64,000 nt of DNA from Kaistella jeonii (GCF_000812865.1 NZ_JSYL01000005.1:1-64000); one strand, 5' to 3'. Numbered from the stretch's first letter, positions 33,349 through 42,767 are shown. Numbers and translations: made by a program. The notes: generated by a model from the sequence alone, not told the origin.

Positions 33349-34452
33349 TTAGCTGCGGTTTTTCCAGTATTTCTTTTCCAACATCTGAATATAATCAATC
33401 GACCGGTCGCTGAACAATGGAGGATTTTTAGAATCTTTTTTTGCAGCTTTGTTGTAAAGCTGGATAAACTGAAAAGGGTTTTGAATGTTTTTGAGCAGTT
33501 GATTTCGGTAACCATTTCTCACGATGATATCTGCCATAAAATATCCCGGATTGTGTCCGCTCGTCCATTTCACCAAATTTCGGTAATCTTTTTCTGTCTT
33601 AAAGGTTTTTCCGCCAGAAGCCTGCATTTCCTCAATATTTCGGTTGGCGACCTGCACAATGCTGTCGGCTTGCGGCAAAAGAAAATCTCTTATTTGCAAA
33701 CCATAAGGAATTTCATCGTTGTGTGCGATATTAGTTGGTTTTTCAATCAGATCCGCAGAACCTTCGTTGAGCACAACATTTAAAAAATATAATATACCTT
33801 CATCTTCTTTTGCAACATTTTTATAACCAAAAGGTTTTCTTAAATAATGATGCATTTCATGACCCAATAATCCGCCCGGTTGAAGTTTATCAGCGTTATA
33901 AAGATTCCATAAAGTTAAAACCAAACCACTGTTTCCGGCGATTGCATCATTTTCAATGCCTAATAAATAAATATTAATTTTTGGCTCCTTAACCTGAAGT
34001 CTTTTTGGAAGCCACCCAAAAGTATTTTTATAGCTTGTGGCGAGATATTGCGGAGTTCCGACGGTGGACTGAAATTCCTTCAACTCTTTTTCATATTTTT
34101 TGTAGACATACACTTTATAAGTCAGCCAATACGTTGATGGATCTTTCTCAATGGCCTCGACTCTTTTCTTTAAAATTTCGGCATTTTGTGGCATATAAAC
34201 TACTTCCACACTTTTTCTTAAACGCTCCAGATAATTTTTGTCAAAACCTTGATTTTTAACATAGATCTTATTCGGCTCAAGGTCCAGAAATTTGTTCCAA
34301 GTTTCCTTCGAAAGAGAATCGCCTTTTTTCAAAGGTTCGATCATTTTCCAGTACGCATCTAAAGCTTCCGTGTGAAAGGTTTGTGCTTTTATGAAAGTCG
34401 AAAAGGCAAGTAATAGTGTAATGATAGAAAAGAAGAGGAACTGTTTTTTCAT
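33349..34452 (-). CDS. DUF5700 putative zinc metallopeptidase, exported
   Basis: 367 residues. Seen: signal peptide (about 1-23, ending FIKAQ), and a zinc-peptidase-like motif GHEMHHYL (about 202-209) with a downstream glutamate in VLNEGSADLIEK (about 232-243), the gluzincin pattern. The rest is helical (KKRVEAIEKDPSTYWLTYKVYVYKKYEKELKEF). Known: DUF5700 proteins are uncharacterised. The protein probably acts in the periplasm. The gene is followed on the same strand by the barrel-gene remnant. Confidence 0.8.
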   Translation of the reverse strand: MKKQFLFFSIITLLLAFSTFIKAQTFHTEALDAYWKMIEPLKKGDSLSKETWNKFLDLEPNKIYVKNQGFDKNYLERLRKSVEVVYMPQNAEILKKRVEAIEKDPSTYWLTYKVYVYKKYEKELKEFQSTVGTPQYLATSYKNTFGWLPKRLQVKEPKINIYLLGIENDAIAGNSGLVLTLWNLYNADKLQPGGLLGHEMHHYLRKPFGYKNVAKEDEGILYFLNVVLNEGSADLIEKPTNIAHNDEIPYGLQIRDFLLPQADSIVQVANRNIEEMQASGGKTFKTEKDYRNLVKWTSGHNPGYFMADIIVRNGYRNQLLKNIQNPFQFIQLYNKAAKKDSKNPPLFSDRSIDYIQMLEKKYWKNRS

Positions 34453-34613
34453 AAAAAGATTGGCGTTAAATTAAAATGAAATTCAGGAAGTTTATATTTT
34501 AATGACAATTTTAAAGTTGGAATTGTTACGCTGTTTCAGATTAATAAATTTTAACTGTCTAAAAATTTAGATCTTACTTTCACCATTGCAGTAGTTCAAC
34601 TTCTTTGATAAAT

Positions 34614-35213
34614 TTAGAATTCGTAATCAACTTCTTTTTTGTGACAGAAAGCGAAATTTTCTCTTTCTTCAAATAACTCAATAACTTCCGCTCTTTTCAA
34701 AGATGTGGGTAAGTCGCTTAAAATTGTTTTATAAGATGAGTAGGCATAATTTTCAAGACATCCATTAATAGGATTTTGGTGGATATAGATTATACATTTC
34801 CTTAAATAATCCTCAGAAGAAATTTGCTTTCTTTTGAACGGTGATTCTATTAGAGCGCCATGTCTATTGTTTTCTTTATTAAAAGCCTGTGAGTAAGAAT
34901 TAAATATTCTTGAAAATTGCTTTGAGAAAATATGATTGAATGAATGTAATCCTTTTTCTGTTTTACTATCAGTGAAAGTATTTTTTGCAATTTCAGCTAA
35001 TTCATTATCGTTTTTAATCCTTACCAACAGATGAAAATGATTTGGCATAAGACAATATGCATAAATATCACAAACGCTTAAAAGGTTCTCTTTAATTTTA
35101 TTTAGAAAAAAATTATAGTTCCGCTCATTTCTGAAAATTATTTCACCATTGACACCGCGATTATAAATGTGGTAGAAACAATCTGAATCTATCGGTGTTA
35201 ATCTGATATCCAT
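34614..35213 (-). CDS. REP-associated tyrosine transposase (RAYT, Y1_Tnp)
   Basis: 199 residues, a single-stranded DNA HUH transposase. Seen: an N-terminal YHIYNRG, the metal-binding HUH motif NHFHLLVRI (about 58-66) and the Y-x-x-x-NP motif CIIYIHQNPIN (about 140-150) holding the probable catalytic tyrosine, Tyr143. Known: such proteins are linked to REP palindromes in bacterial genomes rather than to full insertion sequences. A perfect 33-bp palindrome lies 56 bp upstream. No accessory transposon genes. Confidence 0.92.
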   Translation of the reverse strand: MDIRLTPIDSDCFYHIYNRGVNGEIIFRNERNYNFFLNKIKENLLSVCDIYAYCLMPNHFHLLVRIKNDNELAEIAKNTFTDSKTEKGLHSFNHIFSKQFSRIFNSYSQAFNKENNRHGALIESPFKRKQISSEDYLRKCIIYIHQNPINGCLENYAYSSYKTILSDLPTSLKRAEVIELFEERENFAFCHKKEVDYEF

Positions 35214-35249
35214 TATTACTTTTTTAAAAGTGGGTTAAACATTTTTAAA

Positions 35250-35269
35250 TCTCCGCAAAATTTTGGAGA
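35250..35269. repeat. Short inverted repeat next to the REP palindrome
   Basis: TCTCC and GGAGA flank 10 AT-rich bases, directly left of the perfect REP-like palindrome. Confidence 0.4.
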
Positions 35270-35301
35270 ACCTTGTCAAGGTTTCAAACCTTGACAAGGT
35301 T
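35269..35301. repeat. Perfect REP-like palindrome next to the RAYT gene
   Basis: Left arm AACCTTGTCAAGGTTT (35269-35284), one central base, right arm AAACCTTGACAAGGTT (35286-35301). Each arm is itself near-palindromic (CCTTG/CAAGG). Degenerate relatives occur near 16.02, 16.67 and 17.56 kb. Confidence 0.85.
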
Positions 35302-35348
35302 AATTCCAAGATAAACCTAATAATATCACGGATACACTTTCAATCATT

Positions 35349-36785
35349 TTACTTCTTCCGAATCAACCACAATCCAAAGAAAGTGATCAATCCATTAATG
35401 ATCAATAACTCCAAACCAATTTTGAAATCACCGAAAAAGTTTTCCTGGTATTTATCGATCAAAAAAGAAATGATCGGCGCGGCGATACAAACGTATGGGA
35501 CCCATTTGTCTTTCACCTGGAACTTGGTGAAAATTCCAAAAGCAAACAATCCAAGTAGCGGTCCGTAGGTAAATCCGGCCATTTTCAGAATCAAACCGAT
35601 CATTGAATTATCATTGATGAGTTTAAAGATGATCACCATGATTAAAAACGCAAATGCGACAACCAGGTGAACTCTTTTTCGAAATTTTTCCTGCTCTTTT
35701 TGGGAAATCGGTTTTTCTCTCAACCCAAAAATATCAATACACAAAGACGAAGTTAAAGCCGTCATTGCGCCGTCTGCACTTGGGAAAAGCGCCGAGATCA
35801 AAGCCACAATAAAAATGATTGAAATAAACGGCGGCATGTGATTCAAAGCAATATCCGGAAATAATTGATCTCCTGAAGTTGCAACATGTTCTGTGTTTCC
35901 GTAAAGGTGCAAAAGTCCACCCATAAACAGAAACAAGGAAATAACACCGACTAAAATTACACCCAGAACAACCATATTTTTCTGCGAATCTTTCAGTCTG
36001 GTAACCGATAAAGATTTTTGCATCATTTCCTGATCAATTCCCGTCATCGTGATCGTGATAAAAGCTCCGGCTAAGATCTGTTTAAAAAAGAAAGCTTTGC
36101 TATTTGCATCCGTATTGAAAACCTCCGTGTAACCCAATTTATTCATTTGTGAAATACTTTCTGTAAAATTTAGTCCAAGATGATTCATCATATAAACGGA
36201 GCAAATGATCAGTCCCAAAAGCATACACGTTGTTTGCAAAGTGTCGGTCCACACAATCGTTTTCACGCCACCTTCATAGGTGTAAAGAATAATCATGATC
36301 AAAATAATCAGCGTAGTCACGATAAACGGAACGCCTAAACTATCCAGAATTGTCATCTGTAAAATATTCACCACGAGATACAATCTTGCAGTTGCACCAA
36401 CCAAACGCGAAACGATGAAAATCCAGGCCCCAGATTTATAAGAAAGTTGCCCCATTCTCTGTTGCAGATAACCATAAATCGAGGTTAGTTTCAAGTGATA
36501 ATAGAGTGGTAGAAGAACATAAGCGATGACAATATATCCGATCAAATAGCCAATCGTGATCTGCAAATAGTGAAATTTATCGGCACCAACAGCACCCGGA
36601 ACCGACACGAAAGTCACGCCCGAAAGCGAGGTCCCGATCATCCCAAACGCCACGAGCATCCAGTTACTTTTTCGGTTTCCGATAAAAAAACTTTCGTTGT
36701 TACTGCCTTTTCCGGTTTTATAAGCGACCCAAAGTAAAAGTGCGAAATACGCAATGATAATCAACAGCAGCACGATCGGATTCAT
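35349..36785 (-). CDS. Sodium:solute symporter (SSS family)
   Basis: 478 residues with about 13 membrane helices. Start at 36785 (MNPIVLLLIIIAYFALLLWVAY); an open frame 59 codons longer exists but its extra part is repeat copy 2 read as protein. Seen: family motifs GTSLSGVTFVSVPGAVGADKF (about 51-71), the QQRMGQLSYKSGAW segment and TALTSSLCIDIFGLR. The substrate cannot be told from sequence; sodium-driven uptake of a sugar, amino acid or vitamin at the inner membrane is the family's role. A TATATTTG box lies 23 bases upstream. Confidence 0.9.
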   Translation of the reverse strand: MNPIVLLLIIIAYFALLLWVAYKTGKGSNNESFFIGNRKSNWMLVAFGMIGTSLSGVTFVSVPGAVGADKFHYLQITIGYLIGYIVIAYVLLPLYYHLKLTSIYGYLQQRMGQLSYKSGAWIFIVSRLVGATARLYLVVNILQMTILDSLGVPFIVTTLIILIMIILYTYEGGVKTIVWTDTLQTTCMLLGLIICSVYMMNHLGLNFTESISQMNKLGYTEVFNTDANSKAFFFKQILAGAFITITMTGIDQEMMQKSLSVTRLKDSQKNMVVLGVILVGVISLFLFMGGLLHLYGNTEHVATSGDQLFPDIALNHMPPFISIIFIVALISALFPSADGAMTALTSSLCIDIFGLREKPISQKEQEKFRKRVHLVVAFAFLIMVIIFKLINDNSMIGLILKMAGFTYGPLLGLFAFGIFTKFQVKDKWVPYVCIAAPIISFLIDKYQENFFGDFKIGLELLIINGLITFFGLWLIRKK

Positions 36786-36807
36786 AGAATTTCGTTTTAA
36801 ATTTTCA

Positions 36808-36815
36808 CAAATATA
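36808..36815 (-). promoter_or_regulatory. TAnnTTTG promoter box of the symporter
   Basis: TATATTTG on the minus strand, 22 bases before the ATG; the 3' end of repeat copy 2 lies about 18 bp upstream. Confidence 0.65.
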
Positions 36816-36832
36816 GTTTTTTTTTGTTAGGA

Positions 36833-36934
36833 TTTGGGCGCCTTTATCCACCTTCCACTCCCGCTTTTTTTGCTCCACTTCGTTCCACAAAAAAGAGCTC
36901 CGTTTAAGTCGGGGCGCAGATTTTCGCTTCTGCA
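36833..36934 (-). repeat. Structured dispersed repeat, copy 2
   Basis: On the minus strand: AGAAGCGAAAATCTGCGCCC, CGACTTAAACGGAGC, TCTTTTTTG pairing with CAAAAAAAG around TGGAACGAAGTGGAG, then CGGGAGTGGAAGGTGGATAA and GGCGCCCAAA. The most complete copy. It lies between the terminator of the upstream lipoprotein gene and the symporter promoter. Confidence 0.85.
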
Positions 36935-36943
36935 AAATAATGG

Positions 36944-36986
36944 ATAAAAAAAAGCCCTTCAATAAAATTGAAAGACCTTAAATGAA
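36944..36986 (-). terminator. Intrinsic terminator of the lipoprotein operon
   Basis: On the minus strand GTCTTTCAA pairs with TTGAAGGGC around a 5-nt loop, followed by eight T. Confidence 0.75.
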
Positions 36987-36997
36987 GTTTGTAAATT

Positions 36998-37471
36998 TTA
37001 CATCGAATCACCATTAAATAATGGGATCGCCTGTTTTAGTGTTCTTAGAACATAACCTTTCCACTGGATGAGTTCATTTTTTCCGTCGGTCCAGGTGTAG
37101 TTTCCTTCTGTTCCTTTTCGGTCATAAATAATTCCTTTCTTTTCTCCAGGCAAAAAAACTTCTACTTTAGACTGATCATCATTGAAGATCAAATATGCTT
37201 TCTCCGGGCTGCCTTCTTTTACTGAAGTTAAAGTCACAGCATCTTTATCCAAAGAAATCTTTTTATTTTTCAGCGCAGAAAACATTTGCACTTCGGCTGC
37301 ACTGTCCATTGATTTTATTTCAGGTTTTACGGTTGTCAAACTATCGGTGACCATTCTGTCAGTTTTCATGCTGTCATTATTTGAAATTGAAGTTGTTGCA
37401 ACTTCTTTCTTACAGGATTGCAATGCTAAAAAAGACAGAACTGCGATGGTTGCGGTGTTTCTAAAATTCAT
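36998..37471 (-). CDS. Lipoprotein of unknown function
   Basis: 157 residues. Seen: a lipoprotein signal (AVLSFLALQSC, lipobox LQSC with Cys at about 19), then a serine/threonine-rich spacer and a beta-rich domain of about 90 residues (KNKKISLDKDAVTLTSVKEG ... KVEVFLPGEKKGIIYDRKG ... NELIQWKGYVLRTLKQ). Known: a MliC-like pattern of two short strands around a YxC-type loop is suggested weakly, so lysozyme inhibition is a guess only. Last gene of the TMEM175-GNAT-lipoprotein run. Confidence 0.72.
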   Translation of the reverse strand: MNFRNTATIAVLSFLALQSCKKEVATTSISNNDSMKTDRMVTDSLTTVKPEIKSMDSAAEVQMFSALKNKKISLDKDAVTLTSVKEGSPEKAYLIFNDDQSKVEVFLPGEKKGIIYDRKGTEGNYTWTDGKNELIQWKGYVLRTLKQAIPLFNGDSM

Positions 37472-37502
37472 ATTATTATTTTTAAAGTGATCTGTGAAAA
37501 AT

Positions 37503-37790
37503 TTAATTCACAAAAACATCATGGGTAGAATCGTCTTTTTCTAAAACTGATTTTGCGAAAGGGCAACTGGCTTTGATCTTTAAATTTTTTTCCCGTGCGA
37601 AACCGATCGCTTCAGAAATCAAATTTTTGCCGATCCCTTTACCACCAAAATGCTCATCAACCTCAGTGTGTACAATGTTGAAGGTATTATCATCGATCCA
37701 TTCGTACTGCAAAACTCCTGCTCTTTCGCCGTCATGCGTTGCAGAAAACTCTCCGAATTTCTCCCCGTTGTTCTGAATAATGTCTGTCAT
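37503..37790 (-). CDS. Small GNAT-type N-acetyltransferase (YidJ/Gtn1-like)
   Basis: 95 residues, a minimal GNAT of the GCN5-related-N-acetyltransferase-like type. Seen: EFSATHDGERAGVLQYEW, then the acetyl-CoA loop VDEHFGGKGIGKNLISEAI (about 47-65) and IKASCPFAKSVLEKD. Short family members end here, so it is not truncated. It starts 12 bp after the TMEM175 gene and ends 31 bp before the lipoprotein gene, so the three form an operon. Confidence 0.86.
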   Translation of the reverse strand: MTDIIQNNGEKFGEFSATHDGERAGVLQYEWIDDNTFNIVHTEVDEHFGGKGIGKNLISEAIGFAREKNLKIKASCPFAKSVLEKDDSTHDVFVN

Positions 37791-37801
37791 ATTTTTTAAT
37801 T

Positions 37802-38374
37802 TTAACTAATTAATTTTTCCATGCGTTTGTCTGGGATCAACCAGATCATCGCGACTACAAAGTATAAAAATAATGAAATTAATGGATAAAAAAAAGAAAT
37901 TGCAATCGCAACAAAGTAACTTACCGTTGATATTGTTTCCTTCGTTGTATTCTGCATTACTTTTGCCAAAGCCGAATTTGGTCCTTCACTCTTCAAAGCA
38001 ACTCTCTGAACAACATTAAAAGAAATTGCGCACATCGCTAAAATAAAGCCATATACTCCGACTGTATTTTGTGCAAAATGATTCTCACCCATCCAACCTG
38101 TTGCGAACGGAAGTAAAGAAAGCCAGAACAGCAATACTAAATTTGCCCACAATATTTTGCCATTCACTTTTTCGATGATCTGAAAAAGATGGTGGTGATT
38201 ATTCCAATAAATTCCAACGTAAATAAAACTGATAATGTAAGAAATAATTTTTGGGATCAAAGGTTTTAAGGCTTCAAAAGTCCCATTTTCTGGTATTTTG
38301 AATTCTAGTACCATGATCGTAATAATAATTGCGAGAACGCCATCGCTGAAAGCTTCTAATCTTCCTTTCTTCAT
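37802..38374 (-). CDS. TMEM175-family (DUF1211) potassium channel
   Basis: 190 residues with six membrane helices. Seen: the family start KGRLEAFSDGVLAIIITIMVLEFKIP (about 3-28) with the conserved FSDG motif, and the second-half HHHLFQII segment. Known: bacterial members form tetrameric K+ channels with selectivity set by hydrophobic residues in helix 1. First gene of the operon with the GNAT and lipoprotein genes. Confidence 0.88.
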   Translation of the reverse strand: MKKGRLEAFSDGVLAIIITIMVLEFKIPENGTFEALKPLIPKIISYIISFIYVGIYWNNHHHLFQIIEKVNGKILWANLVLLFWLSLLPFATGWMGENHFAQNTVGVYGFILAMCAISFNVVQRVALKSEGPNSALAKVMQNTTKETISTVSYFVAIAISFFYPLISLFLYFVVAMIWLIPDKRMEKLIS

Positions 38375-38409
38375 CGTGCTTATATTTTATCCGGAAATAA
38401 ATTTATAAA

Positions 38410-38445
38410 ATAAAATGGAAAGTTTATTTAAAAACTTTCCATTCT
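38410..38445 (-). terminator. Intrinsic terminator of katA
   Basis: A perfect 12-bp stem AATGGAAAGTTT / AAACTTTCCATT with a 6-nt loop, 24 bp past the catalase stop and T-rich on the minus strand. Confidence 0.85.
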
Positions 38446-38467
38446 TATCATTTATTTTTATTTGAAA

Positions 38468-39970
38468 TTATTTCGTCGGCGCAAATTGATCGTAGCGCGT
38501 CATATCGAAACTGTTAACTTCATCCATTGTCATTTCTAAAGCATTTGCAACACCTTCTCCATATTCAGGATCGGCTTTGTAACAATTTTTAATGTGTCGA
38601 ACTTGCACGAACTTTTCAGCGCCACCTACATTTGCGGCGGTATTTTTAAATAAAATATCTGCTTTTCCGTCGGCTTTTATGATGCGGAACAGATCTCCGG
38701 GTTGGGTGAAATAATCTTCATCGTCATCACGGAAATTGTGTGCGTAAGCATCGCCCGATAATTCTAAGGGTGGTTCTTTTGCAGAAGGTTGTTCCTGCCA
38801 TTCGCCATAACTGTTGGGTTCATAATGGATGGTGCCACCATAATTCCCATCAACTCGCATTTGTCCGTCGCGGTGATAAGCGTTATACGGACATCTTGGT
38901 TTATTCACTGGGATCTGATAATGATTTACACCCAATCGATACCGTTGCGCATCGCCGTAAGAAAACAATCTTCCCTGTAGCATTTTATCCGGGGAGAAAC
39001 CGATTCCGGGAACAATATTTGTCGGATTAAAAGCGGCTTGTTCTACATCTGCAAAATAATTTTCTGCATTTTTGTTCAATTCAAATTCTCCCACTTCAAT
39101 TAAAGGGAAATCTTTTTTAGACCAAACTTTTGTCAAATCGAATGGATGGAAACGATAGGTTTTTGCTTCCTCTTCCGTCATAATTTGTACGAACATTTTC
39201 CATTTTGGGAAATTGCCTGCTTTAATATTGTCAAACAGATCGCGTTGGGAAGATTCACGGTCCATTCCAACTAATTTTCCAGCTTCTTCATCCGTTAAAT
39301 TATCGATTCCCTGTTGTGTTCTAAAATGGAATTTAACCCAATGACGCACATTATCTTTATTGATGAAACTATAAGTGTGGCTTCCAAAACCGTGCATGTG
39401 TCGGAAACCATTCGGAAGTCCACGATCACTCATAATAATCGTTACCTGATGTAAAGCTTCTGGTAGTAAAGTCCAGAAATCCCAGTTATTTTGGGCGCTT
39501 CTCATATTTGTTTTAGGATCACGTTTTACGGCGTGATTCAAATCAGGAAATTTCATAGGATCTCTAAAAAAGAAAACCGGTGTATTATTTCCTACGAGAT
39601 CCCAGATTCCTTCATCGGTATAAAATTTCAGGGCAAAACCACGAATGTCTCTTTCAGCGTCTGCAGCGCCTCGTTCTCCGGCAACGGTAGAAAATCTTGC
39701 AAACATTTCGGTCTGTTTACCGATTTCATTAAATATATGGGCTTTCGTGTATTGTGAAATATCGTGCGTTACGGTAAAAGTTCCGAAAGCTCCAGAACCT
39801 TTTGCATGCATTCTTCTTTCGGGGATCACTTCTCTGTCGAAGTTCGCCATTTTTTCTAAGAACCAGTAATCCTGCATCAACATTGGTCCTCTTGGTCCTG
39901 CTGTTTGTGTATTTTGATTATCAGGAACCGGTGCTCCTGTTTGTCGCGTCAATTTTTTCTTATCTTCCAT
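38468..39970 (-). CDS. katA: Monofunctional haem catalase (clade 3)
   Basis: 500 residues; breaks hydrogen peroxide to water and oxygen in the cytoplasm. Seen: the catalytic histidine region [18 protein letters not shown] (about 52-70), [19 protein letters not shown], the distal asparagine in [11 protein letters not shown], and the proximal haem-ligand tyrosine in [15 protein letters not shown] (about 333-347), followed by [14 protein letters not shown]. Small-subunit size fits clade 3, NADPH-binding. No regulator is adjacent; a near-match promoter box (TAACTTTA) lies about 25 bases upstream. Confidence 0.96.
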   Translation of the reverse strand: MEDKKKLTRQTGAPVPDNQNTQTAGPRGPMLMQDYWFLEKMANFDREVIPERRMHAKGSGAFGTFTVTHDISQYTKAHIFNEIGKQTEMFARFSTVAGERGAADAERDIRGFALKFYTDEGIWDLVGNNTPVFFFRDPMKFPDLNHAVKRDPKTNMRSAQNNWDFWTLLPEALHQVTIIMSDRGLPNGFRHMHGFGSHTYSFINKDNVRHWVKFHFRTQQGIDNLTDEEAGKLVGMDRESSQRDLFDNIKAGNFPKWKMFVQIMTEEEAKTYRFHPFDLTKVWSKKDFPLIEVGEFELNKNAENYFADVEQAAFNPTNIVPGIGFSPDKMLQGRLFSYGDAQRYRLGVNHYQIPVNKPRCPYNAYHRDGQMRVDGNYGGTIHYEPNSYGEWQEQPSAKEPPLELSGDAYAHNFRDDDEDYFTQPGDLFRIIKADGKADILFKNTAANVGGAEKFVQVRHIKNCYKADPEYGEGVANALEMTMDEVNSFDMTRYDQFAPTK

Positions 39971-40160
39971 TTTTATTTATTTTGATTTAATAAAGTTAGG
40001 AATTAAAATTGAGGAGTATTATTTATTCTATCTAAAACCGTTATATGATTTGAGTCAGAGTCAAAATCTTCACGAATTTCATAAAATAATAACAGATTAT
40101 TTGCAAAATTAAAAAACAGTGAAAAAATTGACTGTTTCATTTATATCTGTGTCGAAATTT
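39971..40160. other. Intergenic region between katA and the pirin gene
   Basis: 190 AT-rich bases. It should hold the katA promoter and the 3' end of the pirin transcript. No coding signal or strong hairpin seen. Confidence 0.4.
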
Positions 40161-41036
40161 TTAATCTTCCAGATACCCAAATTTGCCGTTGTTGTAATCA
40201 TCAAAAGCTCGAACGATCTCTTCCCGACTATTCATCACGAAAGGTAGATGTGAAAAAATAGGTTCATTCAAAGGTTCGCCGCTTAAAATTAAAACGACAC
40301 TGTTTTCGGTAGCTTCTATAGTAAAGGTTTCGCCTTCTTTTTCAAAAAGTGCGAAATGATCGGTTGCTACTTTTTCTTCGCCATTAACAATAACATTTCC
40401 TTCAATGACCAAAGCAGCGGTACTAAAATTTGGAGGAAAATTAAATTCAGCTTTTCCGCTTGTTTTTAATTTGGCATTCATCAAATGAACCGGACTGAAA
40501 GTTGTTCCCGGTCCTTTTACGGCATTGTATTCTCCTGCGATAACTTCAACAGTTCCATTTTCTCCCAGATCAATTTTTTTTATTTCTGCATTTGAAATTG
40601 CCTGATATTTTGGTGGACTCATTTTATCTTTTGCAGGAAGATTTACCCACAACTGAACCATCTGAAAAATCCCGCCTTGTTTTGCCCAGTCTGTTTCATG
40701 AAATTCTTTGTGAAGAACTCCCGAAGCTGCGGTCATCCATTGTACGTCACCTTCGCCAATGATTCCACCACCACCTGCAGAATCGTTGTGTTCTACTTTT
40801 CCCTGATAAGCGATTGTCACGGTTTCAAATCCACGATGAGGATGAACGCCAACTCCTCTTGGCGTATCTGTTCCGGAAAAATGAAATTTAGAATTATAAT
40901 CCAGCATAATAAAAGGATCCATTCTTTTCATGTCCAACCCAAAACTACTCGGAATAAAATTATGAACTCGAAAGCCGTCACCAACGAAATGTGGTTGTTG
41001 CGGCTGAGCAATTATTTCTACTTTTTTTGTTGACAT
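40161..41036 (-). CDS. Pirin family protein
   Basis: 291 residues, a bicupin. Seen: N-terminal cupin metal ligands in VHPHRGFETVTIAYQGKVEHNDSAG (two histidines, then histidine/glutamate), GVLHKEFHE and a C-terminal cupin of pirin type with EREGETFTIEATENS-like text. Known: pirins bind Fe(II) and some are quercetin 2,3-dioxygenases; the in vivo role is open. A TAGATTTG promoter box lies 20 bases upstream, so the gene is monocistronic. Confidence 0.92.
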   Translation of the reverse strand: MSTKKVEIIAQPQQPHFVGDGFRVHNFIPSSFGLDMKRMDPFIMLDYNSKFHFSGTDTPRGVGVHPHRGFETVTIAYQGKVEHNDSAGGGGIIGEGDVQWMTAASGVLHKEFHETDWAKQGGIFQMVQLWVNLPAKDKMSPPKYQAISNAEIKKIDLGENGTVEVIAGEYNAVKGPGTTFSPVHLMNAKLKTSGKAEFNFPPNFSTAALVIEGNVIVNGEEKVATDHFALFEKEGETFTIEATENSVVLILSGEPLNEPIFSHLPFVMNSREEIVRAFDDYNNGKFGYLED

Positions 41037-41055
41037 TTTGTATGTTTTTACTATA

Positions 41056-41063
41056 CAAATCTA
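41056..41063 (-). promoter_or_regulatory. TAnnTTTG promoter box of the pirin gene
   Basis: TAGATTTG on the minus strand, 19 bases before the ATG at 41036. Confidence 0.6.
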
Positions 41064-41158
41064 CAACTGCAAACCATCAAATACGTTGATTTAGGATAAG
41101 TAAGGAAGCTAGATCTATTTAAAAATGCGAGATCTTACTTTTAAGAAAAAATGAAGAC

Positions 41159-42556
41159 TTAAACTTGAGATTTCATATTCTCCCCATCTGTAGAATGCAA
41201 TCTTCTAAAAACAAATCCAGATAAAACAGTTAGAAACCCAACAATATAAAAGGTGTATCGAAATGCGAGATGTGTGTTTCCACCAGTTATTGTGGCGTTA
41301 TTTTCAAATAATTTTAAAGCAATTAAACCAAAGGCAATCCCAAATCCGACAGCAAGCTGTTGATTTACGGCAAGCAAAGAATTTCCGCTGCTCGTGTGCG
41401 AAATTCGTAAATCTGCAATCGCAATCGTGTTCATAGAGGTAAATTGAATCGAGTTGAAAAATCCCAGAATTGCAATGATGGGAATGAACCAGTAAATGGA
41501 AGTATTAATTCCCGGAATTCCGAGGCATGCGATTAAAATTCCGATGATAAAAGTATTCGTCATTAAGGTTCTTCGATAGCCAAAATAATCAAGAATTTTA
41601 ATGACTGAAGATTTTCCGAGCATCGCAGTTAACGCCATGGGTGCGACGATCCAGCCAGAAACTACGGCACTTTCGCCATAAGCAACTTGGATCATTAAAG
41701 GTAATAAAAGTGGGATTGCACTGATCCCTAATCTCGTCGCTAAGTTTCCTAAAATACCGACACGGAACGTTCGAACCTGAAATAAATTCAAAGGAAAAAT
41801 AGGATCTTTTGTTTTTTTTGCGTGGATGTAATAGTAGTAGATCATCAAAAATCCCAGCGTAAAAATGAGTAAAATTAAAGTCGTGTGTTGCGTGCTTCCA
41901 AACATTTCCAGCGAAACGGAAAGTAGGAGAGAAGCCGAAGCGAAGATCAAAAATCCCTTTAAATCGAATGTGATTTGTGTTGATCTGTAATCTGGCATAT
42001 ATTTAAAACTGAGCAAAAGTCCCAGTAATCCAATTGGAATATTGATGAGAAAAATCCAATGCCAGGAAAGATAATCGACCAGATATCCACCAACTAAAGG
42101 TCCTAAGATCGGTCCGATCAAAGCAGGAATGATCGCATAATTCATGGCTTTCATCAGTTCATTTTTCGGGAACGTTTTAATTAAAGCCAATCTTCCAACC
42201 GGCGTCATTAAACTTCCGCCAACACCTTGAATAACTCGTGAAATTACCAGATGCGTCAAATTTTGGGAAAGTGCACAAAATAGAGATCCCAACATGAAAA
42301 TAATCAGCGACAATATGAAAATCTTCTTCGTACCAAATTTATCAGCCAAAAATCCACTTACCGGCATGAACAAAGCCAAAGTTAAAACATAACTAACAAT
42401 TGCATTCTGCATATTCAAAGGTGATTCCATTAAATCTTTGGCAATTGATGGCAAAGAAGTGTTCAGAATCGTAGAATCTAACATCTGCATAAAAATGGAC
42501 GTTGCGAGAATTAAAGGAAGAAATTTCTTGGTAGGATTATCCTGATTTAATGTCAT
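41159..42556 (-). CDS. MFS multidrug efflux transporter (DHA2/EmrB-like)
   Basis: 465 residues with about 14 membrane helices. Seen: helix 1 LDSTILNTSLPSIAKDL (the D-T-I-x-N-x-A/S-L-P pattern of DHA2), motif A as GFLADKFGTKKIFILS (about 62-77), motif C-like GPILGPLVGGYLVDYLSWHWIFLINIPIG (about 148-176). Known: such pumps export drugs or bile salts using the proton gradient. No HlyD-type adaptor gene is adjacent, so it may act alone. The TAAATTTG box is only four bases from the ATG. Confidence 0.92.
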   Translation of the reverse strand: MTLNQDNPTKKFLPLILATSIFMQMLDSTILNTSLPSIAKDLMESPLNMQNAIVSYVLTLALFMPVSGFLADKFGTKKIFILSLIIFMLGSLFCALSQNLTHLVISRVIQGVGGSLMTPVGRLALIKTFPKNELMKAMNYAIIPALIGPILGPLVGGYLVDYLSWHWIFLINIPIGLLGLLLSFKYMPDYRSTQITFDLKGFLIFASASLLLSVSLEMFGSTQHTTLILLIFTLGFLMIYYYYIHAKKTKDPIFPLNLFQVRTFRVGILGNLATRLGISAIPLLLPLMIQVAYGESAVVSGWIVAPMALTAMLGKSSVIKILDYFGYRRTLMTNTFIIGILIACLGIPGINTSIYWFIPIIAILGFFNSIQFTSMNTIAIADLRISHTSSGNSLLAVNQQLAVGFGIAFGLIALKLFENNATITGGNTHLAFRYTFYIVGFLTVLSGFVFRRLHSTDGENMKSQV

Positions 42557-42560
42557 ACTA

Positions 42561-42568
42561 CAAATTTA
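42561..42568 (-). promoter_or_regulatory. TAnnTTTG promoter box of the MFS gene
   Basis: TAAATTTG on the minus strand, four bases before the ATG at 42556. Confidence 0.65.
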
Positions 42569-42645
42569 GAAAAAATCAAAGCAAAGGGATTGCCATAAAT
42601 TTCATTCTTTATAAAAACCTCTCATTGATGAAATCTTTAGACAAA

Positions 42646-42680
42646 AAAATTCTACGAAATGAATCGCAGAATTTTCTAAA
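42646..42680 (-). terminator. Intrinsic terminator of asnB
   Basis: AAAATTCT / AGAATTTT with an inner CG pair, followed on the minus strand by a T-run. About 90 bp past the asnB stop. Confidence 0.7.
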
Positions 42681-42708
42681 ATATGAAAAAATAATTTCTT
42701 TTAATTGA

Positions 42709-42742
42709 ATGTCGGACAAGTCCCGACTTGTTCCTACATGGT
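42709..42742. repeat. ACAAGTC/GACTTGT palindrome
   Basis: GGACAAGTC-CC-GACTTGTTCC between asnB and its terminator, a small GC-rich hairpin of the type found between flavobacterial genes. Confidence 0.5.
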
Positions 42743-42767
42743 TCTTTTTACTTTTTATCTGGCTCCT

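Noticed and set aside
36786-36962. A 59-codon N-terminal extension of the symporter
   Set aside because: The extra part is repeat copy 2 read as protein and lies upstream of the promoter box; homologues start at the MNPIV methionine.
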